Notes: a model not told the origin generated them from the sequence alone. DNA of 64,000 nt from Perkinsus olseni (GCA_013115135.1 JABANP010000272.1:1-64000), one strand, 5' to 3'. Shown: positions 1 through 12,106, counted from the stretch's first letter. Made by a program: numbers and translations.

Positions 1-2581
1 TCTGAGCCCTGAGGCCTTTCTTCTCAACCGGTAGATGGAGACCTCTGAGTCCGTGTAGAAGTAAACCTTCTGAACCACCGTTGACAGGTCTCGGCGAGAG
101 AGCTTAGCCACCTGGGTAACGTACTCAGAAACCAAGTGTACTGCATCACAAAGGCTCACACACTCCTTCTTTGGTAACGACCACCGATGTTGAGCCACAG
201 TCCACAAGTGACTCATCGCATAAATGCGGTTGAAGGAGGCGTCATAGAATGACACCGATGACGCATCTCCCGAAGCATCACAAAAACAGTGGATGACCGA
301 CAGGTCAACATACCTCGGGCGCGACGTGGTTGTGGGAGCTGATGTCTTGATTCCGATGGCTAGGGTGACCAGCTTAGCAGCGAGGGAAGACTCGACCAAA
401 TCGTCCCACCCGACGGAACTGCTGCAGGCTTCTCTAACCATAGCTCGAAGAGCGACAGCGTACTCCACACCCAGGCCCAACGGGTCGTAGAAGGCCATGG
501 CGATCTTAAAGCACTGACGTCGAGATAAACCCTTCGAAGACAACAGACCTTCGGCCGGCTCGAAGATGACGGACAGGGAGTCGTGGGAGTACAAGTACCC
601 AAGGTAAGTAGAAGGATCATGAGCCCAGGAGAGTAGTCTCTTAATCGCATTGGAGCCAAACCCATGCGAAGCCAAGCCGGAGTCAAGACGGTCAGCGTAG
701 TACAGCGCCTCTTCCTTGGTTTCACCCCTAGCGTGGGTGTCGTCAACGTAGATACCAACATGGCTGGACACGGGCTCCTGATAGTCTGTGGCCGCAGTGC
801 TCTTATGAGAGTCGCCGGGCCCTAGGGTCTTGTGAAGGGCAATCTTGAGGCCGTCATAACAGCCGATAAGTTGCGAGACAACCGAGTCAAAGTTCACGGC
901 TTCTTCTCGTGTAATGAACCCATCATCATAGTCCATGAAGACAACGGAACTCTGTAGACTCTGCACCAGCGCCGATGGAGCGAAGTTGCCCCCGAAGTTC
1001 ATGACCACCCACCGGACCGGAGACAGTTGACTGCCAACGGCGATGTACATGCCGAAGTAGCGGGTGTCCTCGTGCCTTAAGGCGATACAGTGGAAGGCCT
1101 TAGTAAGGTCGCCGAACACGACGTGCTTCCCAGTCCTCATCATGTGCAAGTTCCAAAGCAAAGTCGTCGGAAAGTACTTGTCGGAAGGCGGGCCTCCGGT
1201 TCTACAGAGGTCGTTGAGGACCTCGGAAGGGTCGACCACCAACCTCACCTTGGTTGACTTCGCCTGTTTACGGATAACGGGGAAGCACGGAAGGTAGCTG
1301 ACCACGTCCTCATCGGCAGGCACGACGAACCCTTCCTCGACCAAGCCCCTGACAACTTCGAGGTAGTCACTCCTCTCGCTAGCGGAGAGGCGAGCGTCCG
1401 TAGAAAAGGCCCTTCGAGCCGCAGTAGAGTTATAACCGCCAGTGGGCCTGTCATCCCCTTTCCATGGGACGTGCAAGACGAAACGACCCAGTTTAGATCT
1501 GGGCGTCGGAGGGGCGAGTTCCCAGGTGAAGTCGTCAGAGTCGTGCTCCTCGTGGGTAGGGATCACAGACGGCACCACAGCACCCGCGGTTAATTCCTTG
1601 GACTGGTCGGAGGGAAACTGGGAAGTCACGATATCAGTGGCCAAGTCATCAGGAAGTAAGGGGGTGGAGGTAGATTCGGCCGTGGTGCTGAGGGCTAGAT
1701 TGCAGAGCTCGACTACACCTTGCAGGGCAGGGTCCACCGGTTTGCTGCTAGACGTAGGTCTCCCAAGATTGTATAGCTGCTGAGTGATACCATTGGCGCC
1801 TGCCTCGAAGATGAGCCGACTCTTGCCAACCAACCACACCGCATCTAGCTCACGCAGGAAGGACGCACTCAGGATGACCTGCCGAGTCAGATCCTGTGCG
1901 GAGACTAGAAAGTCTAGATACACCACCCGTCCTTGAGGTAGATACACCGGCAAATTCTTGATGATGCCCTTGACGGATGGACGAGACCAGTCGGCCGTGG
2001 TGAGGGTCAAGGGGGTAGGTTGAAGGTCTACCAAACCCAAATCCTTCAACACCGAAGACGAAAGAACGGATATCTGGGCGCCGGTGTCCACGAGGGCCTG
2101 ATAGGGGGTAGTAGGCCGACCGAGGGTGACTGTGAGGACCGGGTCTTCCACGGACATAGGACTTAGGCTGACTGCAGAGATAACCCGCGAAGAGGGCGTC
2201 GGAGCTTTACAGGCCCAAGGTCCATGGTGACGCCTTCCGCACCGACCACAATCCTTCCCGTAGGTGTCGAAGTCTTGGGGGCACAGTTGATAGTCAGAGT
2301 GCTTCAATCCGCGGAACGGACAGCGGATCTCAGGGCGATCGAGTTGTTGACAACAGGAAATGGCGGTGTGACCTCCTTCACTACTCAAGCACCTTCCACA
2401 CTTGGCAGCTAGCACTGACTTGTTGTAGTCGTCAGCGAGGATTTTGGCGTCTTCTCGAAGGCGTTGACTCCTCGGAGGGAACTTGCGATATCCTCGCTTC
2501 TCAGGTAGGGCACCAGTTGAGTTGTTACCACCAATGTCTTTAGAGTAGTTGGAGCGATCGTCGTAACCATTCCACCTTTCC
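1..2581 (-). CDS. pol: Element A pol: zinc knuckles, retropepsin, reverse transcriptase, RNase H (partial)
   Basis: The frame is open from the transposon junction to the window edge, with no stop. In order it shows three Cys-rich knuckles (CGRCLSSEGGHTAISC; CPFRGLKHSDYQLC; CGRCGRRHHGPWAC) at about 2200-2430, a retropepsin active site ALVDTGAQISVL at about 2070-2100, reverse transcriptase motif A GDLTKAFHCIAL near 1090, the catalytic YVDDTHARG near 740, FYDPLGLGV near 470, and RNase H segments HCFCDASGDAS near 280 and FYTDSEVSIYRL near 50. The enzyme set would copy element RNA into DNA. Taking out the inserted transposon with one 8-bp target copy (802 bp) puts this frame in phase with gag, so gag and pol were one reading frame. 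The frame continues left of the window. Confidence 0.85.
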
Positions 2582-3375
2582 CAGGGTGGCTGAAGTCGAA
2601 AGAATCATTCTTCCTTTCCGTAACTTTCCCAAGGAAACTTTCCAGGAAGGAATACTCCCGGAAAGAATGCAAATTTAAGGAAATTTTTTAAAAAATCGCC
2701 AATTTTGCTCAGTTTTTGCCACTTTTTGGGGTATTTCGGGTCCTCCAATGCAGAACGCACATATTGCATGTCTTAAATCATCTTCATCGAATTCATTCGG
2801 TGCGAAATTGCTTAGGTGCAATTTTGGGCGAGCGAGATTTGAATAGTGCCCGCGGAACATCAGCATCGCGCGCCCAATATTTTTCCCAATCATAGTGAGA
2901 GCTTTTGCCACTCGGATAATACCACAGCCTTGGTAGTACCAGTGGTATTGTCCGAGTTGTACTACGTAAACAAGTTGGTAGTAATCATAGCGGCGAATCG
3001 ACAGCGTAGGGACGAGAAGCCTTCTCGGAGAAGGGGTAATGGATTGTTAAAGAAAGGGGGAGGGCACTTTTGCCGGCACTCAGTCACCACCAGCTGGGGG
3101 ATTGTTGAGCGCGGTAAGTTCGGTTCAGCTTTGCGTTAGCACTTCCACGCCACGATGAGGCGCTAAACCTATGGGAGGATATCGGTCATAACTCAACTTG
3201 ACCACGAACAGTCTTGCGCGTTAGCGCAAGAAAAAAAATCGCACGCCGAAGGAAATTTCGCTCGCCGCGCGTGAACTGGAAAGTTTCCGTCCTTTCCGGT
3301 CCCATTCTTTCCTGTTACAATTCTTTCCTTTCCCGGAAACTTTGTAACGATCCTTTCCACTCATCAACCACCCTG
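2582..3375. mobile_element. hAT-like non-autonomous DNA transposon, copy 1 (in element A)
   Basis: The 794-bp insert starts CAGGGTGG and ends CCACCCTG and is flanked by a perfect 8-bp target duplication, acctttcc (2574-2581 and 3376-3383). Eight-base duplications with CAGGG-type termini are typical of the hAT superfamily. The subterminal regions carry many GGAAAG/CTTTCC words, as hAT ends often do. There is no transposase frame, so it needs a helper elsewhere. It closely matches copies 2 and 3; relative to copy 3 it lacks a central segment. It interrupts the element A gag-pol frame. Confidence 0.85.
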
Positions 3376-4591
3376 ACCTTTCCTTAGTGTCAGTGGAGAG
3401 AGCCGTAACCTTGACTTGTTTGTGATCCCAGTGAGTCTCGCACCACGCTTGAACACACTCGATCATCTTAGGAAAGGGCATAGAACCAACCTGACGGTAG
3501 CCTCTCTCGTTTAGATAAACTTGACAGGCATGAGGTAAAGCTTGATACAGTCTGCATCTCTGCTCCTGGTCCGACAAGCGCTCTATCCCTCTCGACTTAG
3601 CCAACTGCCTGCCGACACTATCGAAGGTAGAGTAAAACTCCAACCAGGTAGACCCTTTCGATAACCATTGTGAAGACCAGCGCTCCTCCAACCGGTCTCC
3701 GTCCAATCCCGCATAGGTTCTCTCCAAAAAGGACCAGACTTGCTCAGAGCATTCCAGCCAGTAAGGAGAATCCGAACCCAAAGGGTCGGAGAACCTTGCC
3801 ATGTCAACCTCATTGTCAGCCTCGTACCCATCCAAGAGCCGTTGGATGGACTCCGATAAGTTGTGCTTGAGGATAAAATAGCGAGAGCACGGATCAGCCC
3901 ATTTGTACTCCGCCGAGCAGGTGAGTTTGTTGCGGAACTCCAGGAGGCTGCAAGAGTCACCAGAGCCCTTCCAAGGCTGACCAAGGACGTGCTTCATCCA
4001 GGCCACATCATTGTAGATCTTCTTAACGTCACTACGGGTACCTTTCTTCTTCCAACCATGCGAGTAGTACCAGTCATCGTCAGAGTTATGGTATCTCGAT
4101 GTATCTTCATAATGATGATAATACGAAGTATAGTCGACCAGGTTAACTCTCGGGCTCGACGACCCAGAACCGGTCGGTTGGTCACCACTAGCAGTGTCAG
4201 TAGGCGGACCGGCGGCGGGGTTTGGTGGTACTACAGCTGGAGAGGTAGCTGTGATGGACGTGTGAGGGGGGTTGACCGTAGCAGGTAAAATGGGATTAGT
4301 GTTACCAGCGGTCTCTTGAGGTGGCGTACTGGAGGAGGTAGACGTCTGGCCTGTGGGGTTGGTGGCAGGAAAGATGGCGTTAGTGTTACCAGTGGTCTCT
4401 TGAGGTGGCGTACTGGAGGAGGTAGACGTTTGGCCTGTGAGGCTGTTGTTGGCGGGGTCGTTGTTGACCAAATGTTGAACCGAAGCTTGGGGTGGAGGAA
4501 TCTAACTGCCTTCTGGAGTAGAGTCATTGACGGGGTCGTTAGGGACAGGTACGTTGACGGGGTCGTTGAGACGAGGACTTCTTCTTGACAT
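3376..4591 (-). CDS. gag: Element A gag (N-terminal part of gag-pol, one in-frame stop)
   Basis: The first ATG of the frame is at 4591 and gives a start rich in repeated NDPVN. An in-frame TAG at 4502-4504 interrupts it after about 29 codons, and the frame then runs open to the transposon at 3375. A 25-residue segment containing GQTSTSSSTPPQET is tandemly duplicated (about 4315-4460). The body after the acidic serine-rich linker (residues such as YTSYYHHYEDTSRYHNSDD) resembles a retroelement gag in position and composition, with no recognised family. The stop may be a disabling mutation, a readthrough site, or a sign that translation starts elsewhere. The C-terminal residues of the apparent frame past 3376 come from the inserted transposon and are not gag. 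Confidence 0.65.
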
Positions 4592-4623
4592 GATGAATCT
4601 GCGTTGTTGATCCCGGTAGAATA

Positions 4624-4891
4624 TGTCGTACGTGCGGGGGACTTGATCGATAGGCCAAAATAACTATAGCTTCTTGTCGGACGGAACTGCTGAACTCAAA
4701 GTCGGGGACGGTCTTGAGACGATGACGGAATAGACGAGTAGACGGGGGGATATAGAGTCACGAGCGGGGGGCTCTAAAAAACTATCTGCTTCGCAGCAAC
4801 AGTTCTAACCAATAGTATCTCACGCTAGGCGTGACACAATAAAACGGCTAGATACGTGACGCAGCTAAACGTCACGGTTGTGACGGTCACA
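4624..4891 (-). repeat. Probable 5' LTR of element A
   Basis: The segment begins TGTCGTACG and ends about GGTCACA on the plus strand, so it has TG...CA-type ends. It lies just outside the leader motif cccggtagaa (4612-4621), which element B also has directly inside its LTR. No second copy is in the window, so both ends are estimates. Confidence 0.35.
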
Positions 4892-5021
4892 GACAAGTAA
4901 GGAGCGCTCGCCCACCTCGATCTCCCTTAGAGGGTGATCGACACAGAACGTCATTTTGTTGTTCTTTGTTGTTTGTGTGGAAACCACTGCTGCCATCATC
5001 ACAAGAGTGGGACATGTTTCA

Positions 5022-5470
5022 CAAACGGCGAGAGCGCAAGTCATACCACTCCAGTCCGTACTGCCGGTGAATTCTACCACGTAGGTCTGTAACAACCTTT
5101 TGTATACAAGCCGGGTGTGTAGCGAGCACCTGTAACCCATGCGGGGGTAAGATCTGTGTGAATGGTGTGTCGTGCCGAGAGTCGGTCGGAGATCAGCAGC
5201 CCATCCCAAGGGGCCACTAAGCTCGGGTGGGAAGGCGGAAGTCATCACATCCGAACATCCGAAGTCGCGGGCACTGGCTAAGGCTGGGAACAGAGCAGGC
5301 AATACCGCGCGGTGGAACCGGTGAGGGTGGATAACGGCTGAGAGACCGACAGTCTGGGCAATAACAACGAGATGCCAAACGCAAAGATCGTTTTGACCCC
5401 TGTTGTTCTCCAGAAAGTACTGGTAGAGTCTTCCAGAGTGTGGATAGAGCACGATGTTACCATCAGACTA
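5022..5470. repeat. Repeat R1, copy 1
   Basis: Contains the core that begins agccgggtgtgtagcgagca at 5109 and runs through to about gagcacgatgtt. The flank to the right (to about 5870) is also shared with the copy at 9810. Confidence 0.6.
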
Positions 5471-7142
5471 AGTTCTGCGTCAAGCGCTGAAGGCGCTGCA
5501 CCCCGTTGGTAAAACGTCCCTTAGTGAGGGAGCTTCACTTAATAATTCCTCACTATCGTATTGGTCGCTTTTAGAGCGTTGCCGGCATTGCCCCGCGGAT
5601 TGAGTGCCAGCGACTTCTTTGCCTCCTAAGCGGGCCCTGCCGCTTTGAGGAGGGTGATGGCAATCCAAGCTCCAAGGCTTCTATTTGAAAAAGTGCACTC
5701 TCGTTGTGGTGTGTGCAGTAGCGGCACTTCAGTTGCAGAGCACGACAGAAGTAGATTGGGATCATAGTAGACGAGGTAGAACAGATGGTGAAGAGTAGTG
5801 GAGAGGATTGGGTTCAATGACCGGAGGCTTGCATGATGGAGCTGGTGGCCAATTGTGTCACGCTCACGCTGCACATTTAGCGCGTGCTTTCCAGAGGTTA
5901 CTCTTTTCTCAAACTCCGAAAGGCCGAGGACGTCGGCTGTGTTGGCTGTCCGGGCGCACCCAACACAGCTACCACTTGATACTTGACAACACGAAGCAGC
6001 TGTACGATGATACTGAAACACGCTAATGCTCGTCGTGCTGCACTCAAAATAGCCCGAGACCTTCCCACGGCCGCCGAGTTGCTACCATTTCCAAAGAGAT
6101 GGAACCAGTGTAGTGCCCATCCTAGAGAACCGCATACGCCTGGTGCCTCGCTGTCCAGGCTGCCATGTCGCGAATCTTTGCTGTTGGAATCTCACAATCT
6201 GTCAATTGGGATGACTCCCTCCACAAACACACTACCAAGGACCTACTGGTGGCGCCAGCGAGCCGCGACAGAGCGTCAACGGGCTACCTCGGACCCCGCC
6301 GTGGCTGTTCGCTATGGAACCTAAAATACAATACCCGAGGTGCGCTCAGCTCACTGCCCTGGAACCTTATCAAGGCTGCTTTCCACACCCACAACTTAGA
6401 TTGAAAAGTGGACTATCTTCGGAATGACGTACAAAAGTTTCGAAAAATGTGGTACTTCAGTGCAATCTATCTGGTTACCCCATCATGAAACTGCCGTCCG
6501 ATCAGCCCTAAGCCACCCGTAATAGTAAAGAACTTATGTCCAAAAATTCTGCCTATAATTCGGAATACTGAGTACGTGAGCTCCACCAAAGCGAATATAG
6601 TCCTGAAATGGCGAGTACGGTATGATGCAACAACTGCTTCACCTGGTCAGTGACTAGTCACATCCCCAGCCCGAGCTCACCAGCTAGTCCACTCAATCCT
6701 CGTCCCAACGCAGCAAGCATGGAAGAAACAATCCTGAAAAACTCAGCGTCGACTACAACCGTCACCCGAACCCCAACGACCGGCGATAATGTGGCAGCGG
6801 CGTCGCCGAACTGGGATGATTTCCACCTGGACCTCACTATATTGCTCCATCAACATCTACTTGGCAAGGTCTATCGTACTCTAATGAGTACTAACAAACA
6901 GATAGGGACGCTTCATACTTCATAAGTGAATATACCCATGAATGACGCTCTCTTGCATAGTTCATGCCACGCTCCTTTTGTCGAGCACCGGCAGGCAAGT
7001 CTATTCCTTGACGGCGTCGAATTAGTCGGCCTGCTGCAGTACAATGAGGTTCAATTCGACATTATGTGTAGGGGAAAAACTACTGCTCTCATCACTGATA
7101 AGGGCGGTAGTGGTTTCCAGCGATTTACTTGTCAATAACGAG

Positions 7143-7555
7143 TCAACACAAGAGTGGTCTGTAACAACCATCTATTCACAAGCCGGGTGTGTAGCGAGCA
7201 CCTGTAACCCATGCGGGGGTAAGATCTGTGTGAATGGTGTGTCGTGCCGAGAGTCGGTCGGAGATCAGCAGCCCATCCCAAGGGGCCACTAAGCTCGGGT
7301 GGGAAGGCGGAAGTCATCACATCCGAACATCCGAAGTCGCGGGCACTGGCTAAGGCTGGGAACAGAGCAGGCAATACCGCGCGGTGGAACCGGTGAGGGT
7401 GGATAACGGCTGAGAGACCGACAGTCTGGGCAATAACAACGAGATGCCAAACACAAAGATCGTCTTGTCCGCTGTTGTTCTCTAGAAATTACTGGTAGAG
7501 CCTTCCGGGTTGTGGATAGAGCACGATGTTTCCATCAGGCCAAGCTCCGCGTCAA
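7143..7555. repeat. Repeat R1, copy 2
   Basis: Core starts at 7181 and is near-identical to the other copies. It opens the first unit of the 1.36-kb tandem duplication. Confidence 0.6.
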
Positions 7556-7633
7556 GCACTTACGCTAGCTTGCTAACTCCAACTATTCGGCTCCTCAGTT
7601 TCTGGTCATCCGGTCCTGAGAACCACTTCAAGT

Positions 7634-7703
7634 GGCCCAAGTCAGCTAAGTGGTAAAGCATCCACTTTGCGAGCAAAAGGTCGTAATTCAAAGTCTGACG
7701 AGT
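7634..7703 (+). other. tRNA-Ala-like sequence (SINE-like), copy 1
   Basis: The run resembles tRNA-Ala(UGC): an A-box-like cagctaagtgg, a D-arm GCT...AGC, an anticodon-loop-like ctttgcgag, then ggtcgtaattcaaagtc in place of a B box. The acceptor stem does not pair and the B box is degenerate, so this is a tRNA-derived fragment, not a working tRNA. Confidence 0.35.
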
Positions 7704-8454
7704 GGCTGGAGGGTTGGGTGGAATTTTTCTCTCCTGGCGAGCATAGAGGAGAGATCTTGCGCCCCGGTTATTTGGCTCAGCAGTTTCTGGGCGTCCTGTC
7801 ATGTTAGTCGCTTTAGCTTGGCGGTACTACCGCCGCGGTAGAGTGTTTGCTTCGTAAGCAAAAGGGCAGACATTTCCAATGCACGAAGTTGTACCGAAAC
7901 CGAAAATTCCCCTTTTGTCAACTTCGTTTGTCGAATCGACCGTTCCCGAGGCTCGTTGCACTGCATCACAGCGGTCACGCTGCAGCCTGCTTCTTCATGT
8001 TGGGAAGCAAGTTCTAGTCGCTCGACAGCTCGAAGGCGTTGTCGACGCGCATCTTTGCCGCTCTTCAAACACCTGGTTCGAAGTAAGGTACTCCGCAACT
8101 TGCCTTTTGTCGGTCTCGTCATCCACGACCGGCGAATATTTCACAATCGACACTTGCCAATCGTCTCAGCCTCGTTTTGCCGTCTCGGCCAATCTCAAAA
8201 ATCCTTAGGCATTGCGTTCAGCTTCAACCTCTCTACAATGATCTCTGAGGTCGTGTCGGGCACAATGATCTCTGAGATGGTGTCGTGCACAATGATCTCT
8301 GCTCCCATTCAAAATTTCCACTAGGTTTTCGTCATTCTCTGATTATAGCTCCTATACAGCAGCACTCATAAAGGCTCGCGAACGACCCTGCTAGCTCTGA
8401 CAGCCATAAGTTTTGCTGCTCCATAATGATGAGTCAATACGAGAACAGGAGATG

Positions 8455-8925
8455 TACAAACGGCGAACGCGCAAATCATTCATACTACTCCATTCCAAAC
8501 TGCCTGTGGATTGTACCAGGTAGTGCTATAACAACCATCTATTAACAAGCCGGGTGTGTAGCGAGCACCTGTAACCCATGCGGGGGTAAGATCTGTGTGA
8601 ATGGCGTGTCGTGCCAAAAGTCGGTCGGAGATCAGCAGCCCATCCCAAGGGGCCACTAAGCTCGGGTGGGAAGGCGGAAGTCATCACATCCGAACATCCG
8701 AAGTCGCGGGCACTGGCTAAGGCTGGGAACAGAGCAGGCAATACCGCGCGGTGGAACCGGTGAGGGTGGATAACGGCTGAGAGACCGACAGTCTGGGCAA
8801 TAACAACGAGATGCCAAACACAAAGATCGTTTTGTCCGCTGTTGTTCTCTAGAAATTACTGGTAGAGCCTTCCGGGTTGTGGATAGAGCACGATGTTTCC
8901 ATCAGACCAAGCTCCGCGTCAAGCA
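8455..8925. repeat. Repeat R1, copy 3
   Basis: Core starts at 8548 and opens the second unit of the tandem duplication. Confidence 0.6.
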
Positions 8926-9000
8926 CTTACGCTAGCTTGCTAACTCCAACTATTCGGCTTCTCAGTTTCTGGTCATCCGGTCCTGAGAACCACTTCAAGT

Positions 9001-9070
9001 GGCCCAAGTCAGCTAAGTGGTAAAGCATCCACTTTGCGAGCAAAAGGTCGTAATTCAAAGTCTGACGAGT
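9001..9070 (+). other. tRNA-Ala-like sequence (SINE-like), copy 2
   Basis: The second tandem unit carries the same stretch as 7634-7703. Confidence 0.35.
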
Positions 9071-9809
9071 GGCTGGAGGGTTGGGTGGAATTTTTCTCTC
9101 CTGGCGAGCATAGAGGAAAGATCTTGCGCCCCGGTTATTTGGCTCAGCAGTTTCTGGGCGTCCTGTCATGTTAGTCGCTTTAGCTTGGCGGTAGAGTGTT
9201 TGCTTCGTAAGCAAAAGGGCAGACATTTCCAATGCACGAAGTTGTACCGAAACCGAGAATTCCCCTTTTGTCAACTTCGTTTGTCGAGTCGACCGTTCCC
9301 GAGGCTCGTTGCACTGCATCACAGCGGTCACGCTGCAGCTTGCTTCCTCATGTTGGGAAGCAAGTTCTAGTCGCTCGACAGCTCGAAGGCGTTGTCGACG
9401 CGCATCTTTGCCGCTCTTCAAACACCTGGTTCGAAGTAAGGTACTCCGCAACTTGCCTTCCGTCGGTCTCGTCATCCACGACCGGCGAATATTTCACAAT
9501 CGACACTTGCCAATCGTCTCAGCCTCGTTTTGCCGTCTCGGCCAATCTCAAAAATCCTTAGGCATTGCGTTCAGCTTCAACCTCTCTACAATGATCTCTG
9601 AGGTCGTGTCGGGCACAATGATCTCTGAGATGGTGTCGTGCACAATGATCTCTGCTCCCATTCAAAATTTCCACTAGGTTTTCGTCATTCTCTGATTATA
9701 GCTCCTATACAGCAGCACTCATAAAGGCTCGCGAACGACCCTGCTAGCTCTGACAGCCATAAGTTTTGCTGCTCCATAATGATGAGTCAATACGAGAATA
9801 GGAGATGTA

Positions 9810-10280
9810 CAAACGGCGAACGCGCAAATCATTGATACCACTCCATTCCAAACTGCCTGTGAATTCTACCACGTAGGTCTGTAACAACCTTCTATTCACG
9901 AGCCGGGTGTGTAGCGAGCACCTGTAACCCATGCGGGGGTAAGATCTGTGTGAATGGCGTGTCGTGCCGAGAATCGGTCGGAGATCAGCAGCCCATCCCA
10001 AGGGGCCACTAAGCTCGGGTGGGAAGGCGGAAGTCATCACATCCGAACATCCGAAGTCGCGGGCACTGGCTAAGGCTGGGAGCAGAGCAGGCAATACCGC
10101 GCGGTGGAACCGGTGAGGGTGGATAACGGCTGAGAGACCGACAGTCTGGGCAATAACAACGAGATGCCAAACACAAAGATCGTTTTGTCCGCTGTTGTTC
10201 TGCAGAAAGTACTGGTAGAGCCTTCCGGGTTGTGGATAGAGCACGATGTTTCCATCAGACCAAGCTCCGCGTCAAGCACT
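9810..10280. repeat. Repeat R1, copy 4
   Basis: Core starts at 9901. Its right flank follows copy 1 rather than copies 2 and 3, so the tandem duplication ends here. Confidence 0.6.
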
Positions 10281-11384
10281 GAAGGCGCTGCACCTTGTTG
10301 GTAAAACATCCCGAATGAGAAAGCTTCACTTAATAATTCCTCATTATCGTATTGGCCGCTCTTGGAGCGTTGCCGGTATTACCCCGCGGATTGAGTGCCA
10401 GCGACTTCTGCGAATTTGCCTTCTAAGCGGGTCCTGCTGCTCTGAGGATGGTGATGACAATCCAAGGCTCTCCAAGGCTTCTATTTGAAAAACGTGCACT
10501 CTCGTTGTGGTGCGTGCAGTACCACCACTGCAGTTGCAGAGCACGACAGAAGTAGATAGGGATCGTAGTAGGCGAGGTAGAACAGATAGTGAAGAGTAGT
10601 GGAGAGGATTGGGTTCAATGACCGGAGGCTTGCATGATGGAGCTTGTGGTCAATTGTGCCACATGGGCAGTGCACCCGTAGCGTTGGACCTCGAAATTTT
10701 GAAGGACATGGACGTTCACTCCGGCGGCTACTCGGGCGAGCCGACGCAGTGGCACTGCGGCAGTGCTGAAGGTCTTTCGTCTGTCATGTGATACGGGTCC
10801 CGTCATCTTGCCGGAGCCCAAGCCGAGTATCCTGAGTGAAGATTGTTGCGGCAAAAATCTCGCCTGCCTCTTCTTCAAGCTCCCTCCACAAGCAATCCTT
10901 GTATCTCGGCAAGGATCTACCAGAGTCTTGTGGACGGGAGTGACACCATGGAGAAGCTCCGGGAGTTTCTCCTCCCCTTCGAGCGAACTACGGCCTTGAT
11001 GCAAACTCAGGGGCCCTGAGTAAGGGAGCCGATGCAGGCTGCGCAACTATTCTGTACACACCTGCGCGTATTACTTCCGACGCCGTAGGTAGGAGGCGCC
11101 TGACTGACAATATCCTCGACCGGCGTTTACTTCCCGTATATGAGGAAGTGAATATACCCATGAATGACGCTCTCTTGCATAGTTCATGCCACGCCCCTTT
11201 TGTCGAGCACCGGCAGGCAAGTTCATTCCTTGACGGCGTCGGATTAGTCGGCCTGCTGCAGTACAATGAGGTTCAATTCGACATTATGTGTAGGGGAAAA
11301 ACTACTGCTCTCATCACTGATAAGGGCGGATGTGGTTTCCAGCGATTTACTTGTCAATAACGAGTCAACACAAGAGTGGGACAC

Positions 11385-11775
11385 TTTCACAAAAGGTGAA
11401 AGCCCAGGCCGTACCACTCAATTCCAAACTGCCTGTGGATTGTACCACGTAGTGCTATAACAACCATCTATCAACAAGCCGGGTGTGTAGCGAGCACCTG
11501 TAACCCATGCGGGGGTAAGATCTGTGTGAATGGCGTGTCGTGCCGAGAATCGGTCGGAGATCAGCAGCCCATCCCAAGGGGCCACTAAGCTCGGGTGGGA
11601 AGGCGGAAGTCATCACATCCGAACATCCGAAGTCGCGGGCACTGGCTAAGGCTGGGAACAGAGCAGGCAATACCGCGCGGTGGAACCGGTGAGGGTGGAT
11701 AACGGCTGAGAGACCGACAGTCTGGGCAATAACAACGAGATGCCAAACACAAAGATCGTTTTGTCCCCTGTTGTT
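11385..11775. repeat. Repeat R1, copy 5
   Basis: Core starts at 11477 and stops near the word ttgttcgga, where another repeat block begins. Confidence 0.6.
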
Positions 11776-12106
11776 CGGAAGTGGTGTTCAATTGTGTCAC
11801 GTAGGCAGTGCGTGTGTAGCGTTGGACCTCGAAATTTTGAAGGACATGGACGTTCGCTCCGGCGAGCCCGACAGACATGTGGTACGGGTCCCGTGATTTC
11901 GCCGGAGCCGAAGCCGAGTATCCTGAGTGAAGTTTGTTGCAGCAAGAATCTCGCCTGCCTCTTCCTCAAGCTTTCTCCAGAAGCAATCCTCCCTGCTCAG
12001 CAAGGATCTACCAGAGCGTTGTAAACGGGAAAGACACCTTGGAGAAGCTGCAGGAGTTTCTTTTCCCCGTCAAGCGAACTACGGGCTTGATGCAAACTCA
12101 GGATGC

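Larger units (their letters stand above)
1..4891 (-). mobile_element. LTR retrotransposon A (BEL/Pao-like), truncated by window edge
   Basis: This minus-strand element reads, from right to left, probable 5' LTR, leader, gag, CCHC-type zinc knuckles, retropepsin, reverse transcriptase and RNase H, and then leaves the window at position 1 inside RNase H. Integrase and the 3' LTR must lie outside. The reverse transcriptase has the block FYDPLGLGV after the YVDD motif, as BEL/Pao elements do. A hAT-like transposon (2582-3375) splits gag from pol. Only one LTR is visible, so its age cannot be judged. Right boundary is approximate. Confidence 0.8.
7181..9900. repeat. 1.36-kb tandem duplication (two units)
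   Basis: Unit 1 is 7181-8547 (1,367 bp) and unit 2 is 8548-9900 (1,353 bp). The 14-bp length difference equals one indel, tactaccgccgcgg, present in unit 1 near 7825 and absent at the matching place in unit 2. Apart from that the units differ by scattered single bases, which indicates a recent duplication. Confidence 0.8.
4892..12106. repeat. Mosaic of unclassified repeats between elements A and C
   Basis: This 7.2-kb stretch has no convincing gene. It is built from blocks that recur: a ~400-bp block R1 (five copies), a block shared by about 5520-5870 and 10300-10660, a block shared by about 6924-7155 and 11146-11385 (it includes gaatatacccatgaatgacg), and a block shared by about 10680-10740 and 11815-11880. 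Fragments near 10980-11130 recur around element C (12070-12106 and 19036-19600), so C inserted into the same repeat family. Minus-strand open frames in R1 repeat because the DNA repeats; they have no recognisable domain. About 6020-6920 holds unique-looking sequence in which I see nothing coding. Confidence 0.6.

Noticed and set aside
3221..3375. C-terminal Lys/Arg-rich tail of element A gag (GKDRYKVSGKGKNCNRKEW)
   Set aside because: The same tail appears in the element B gag frame because both read into the hAT-like transposon; it is not gag sequence.
5109..5450. R1 core as a structured RNA such as 5S rRNA
   Set aside because: It does not match 5S rRNA boxes and has no clear Pol III boxes; repetition is explained by recent duplication.
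5100..11670. Recurring minus-strand frame (MPALFPALASARDFG...) in the R1 repeats as a conserved gene family
   Set aside because: The frame recurs because the DNA is nearly identical over coding and flanking parts alike; starts and ends differ between copies and no domain is visible.
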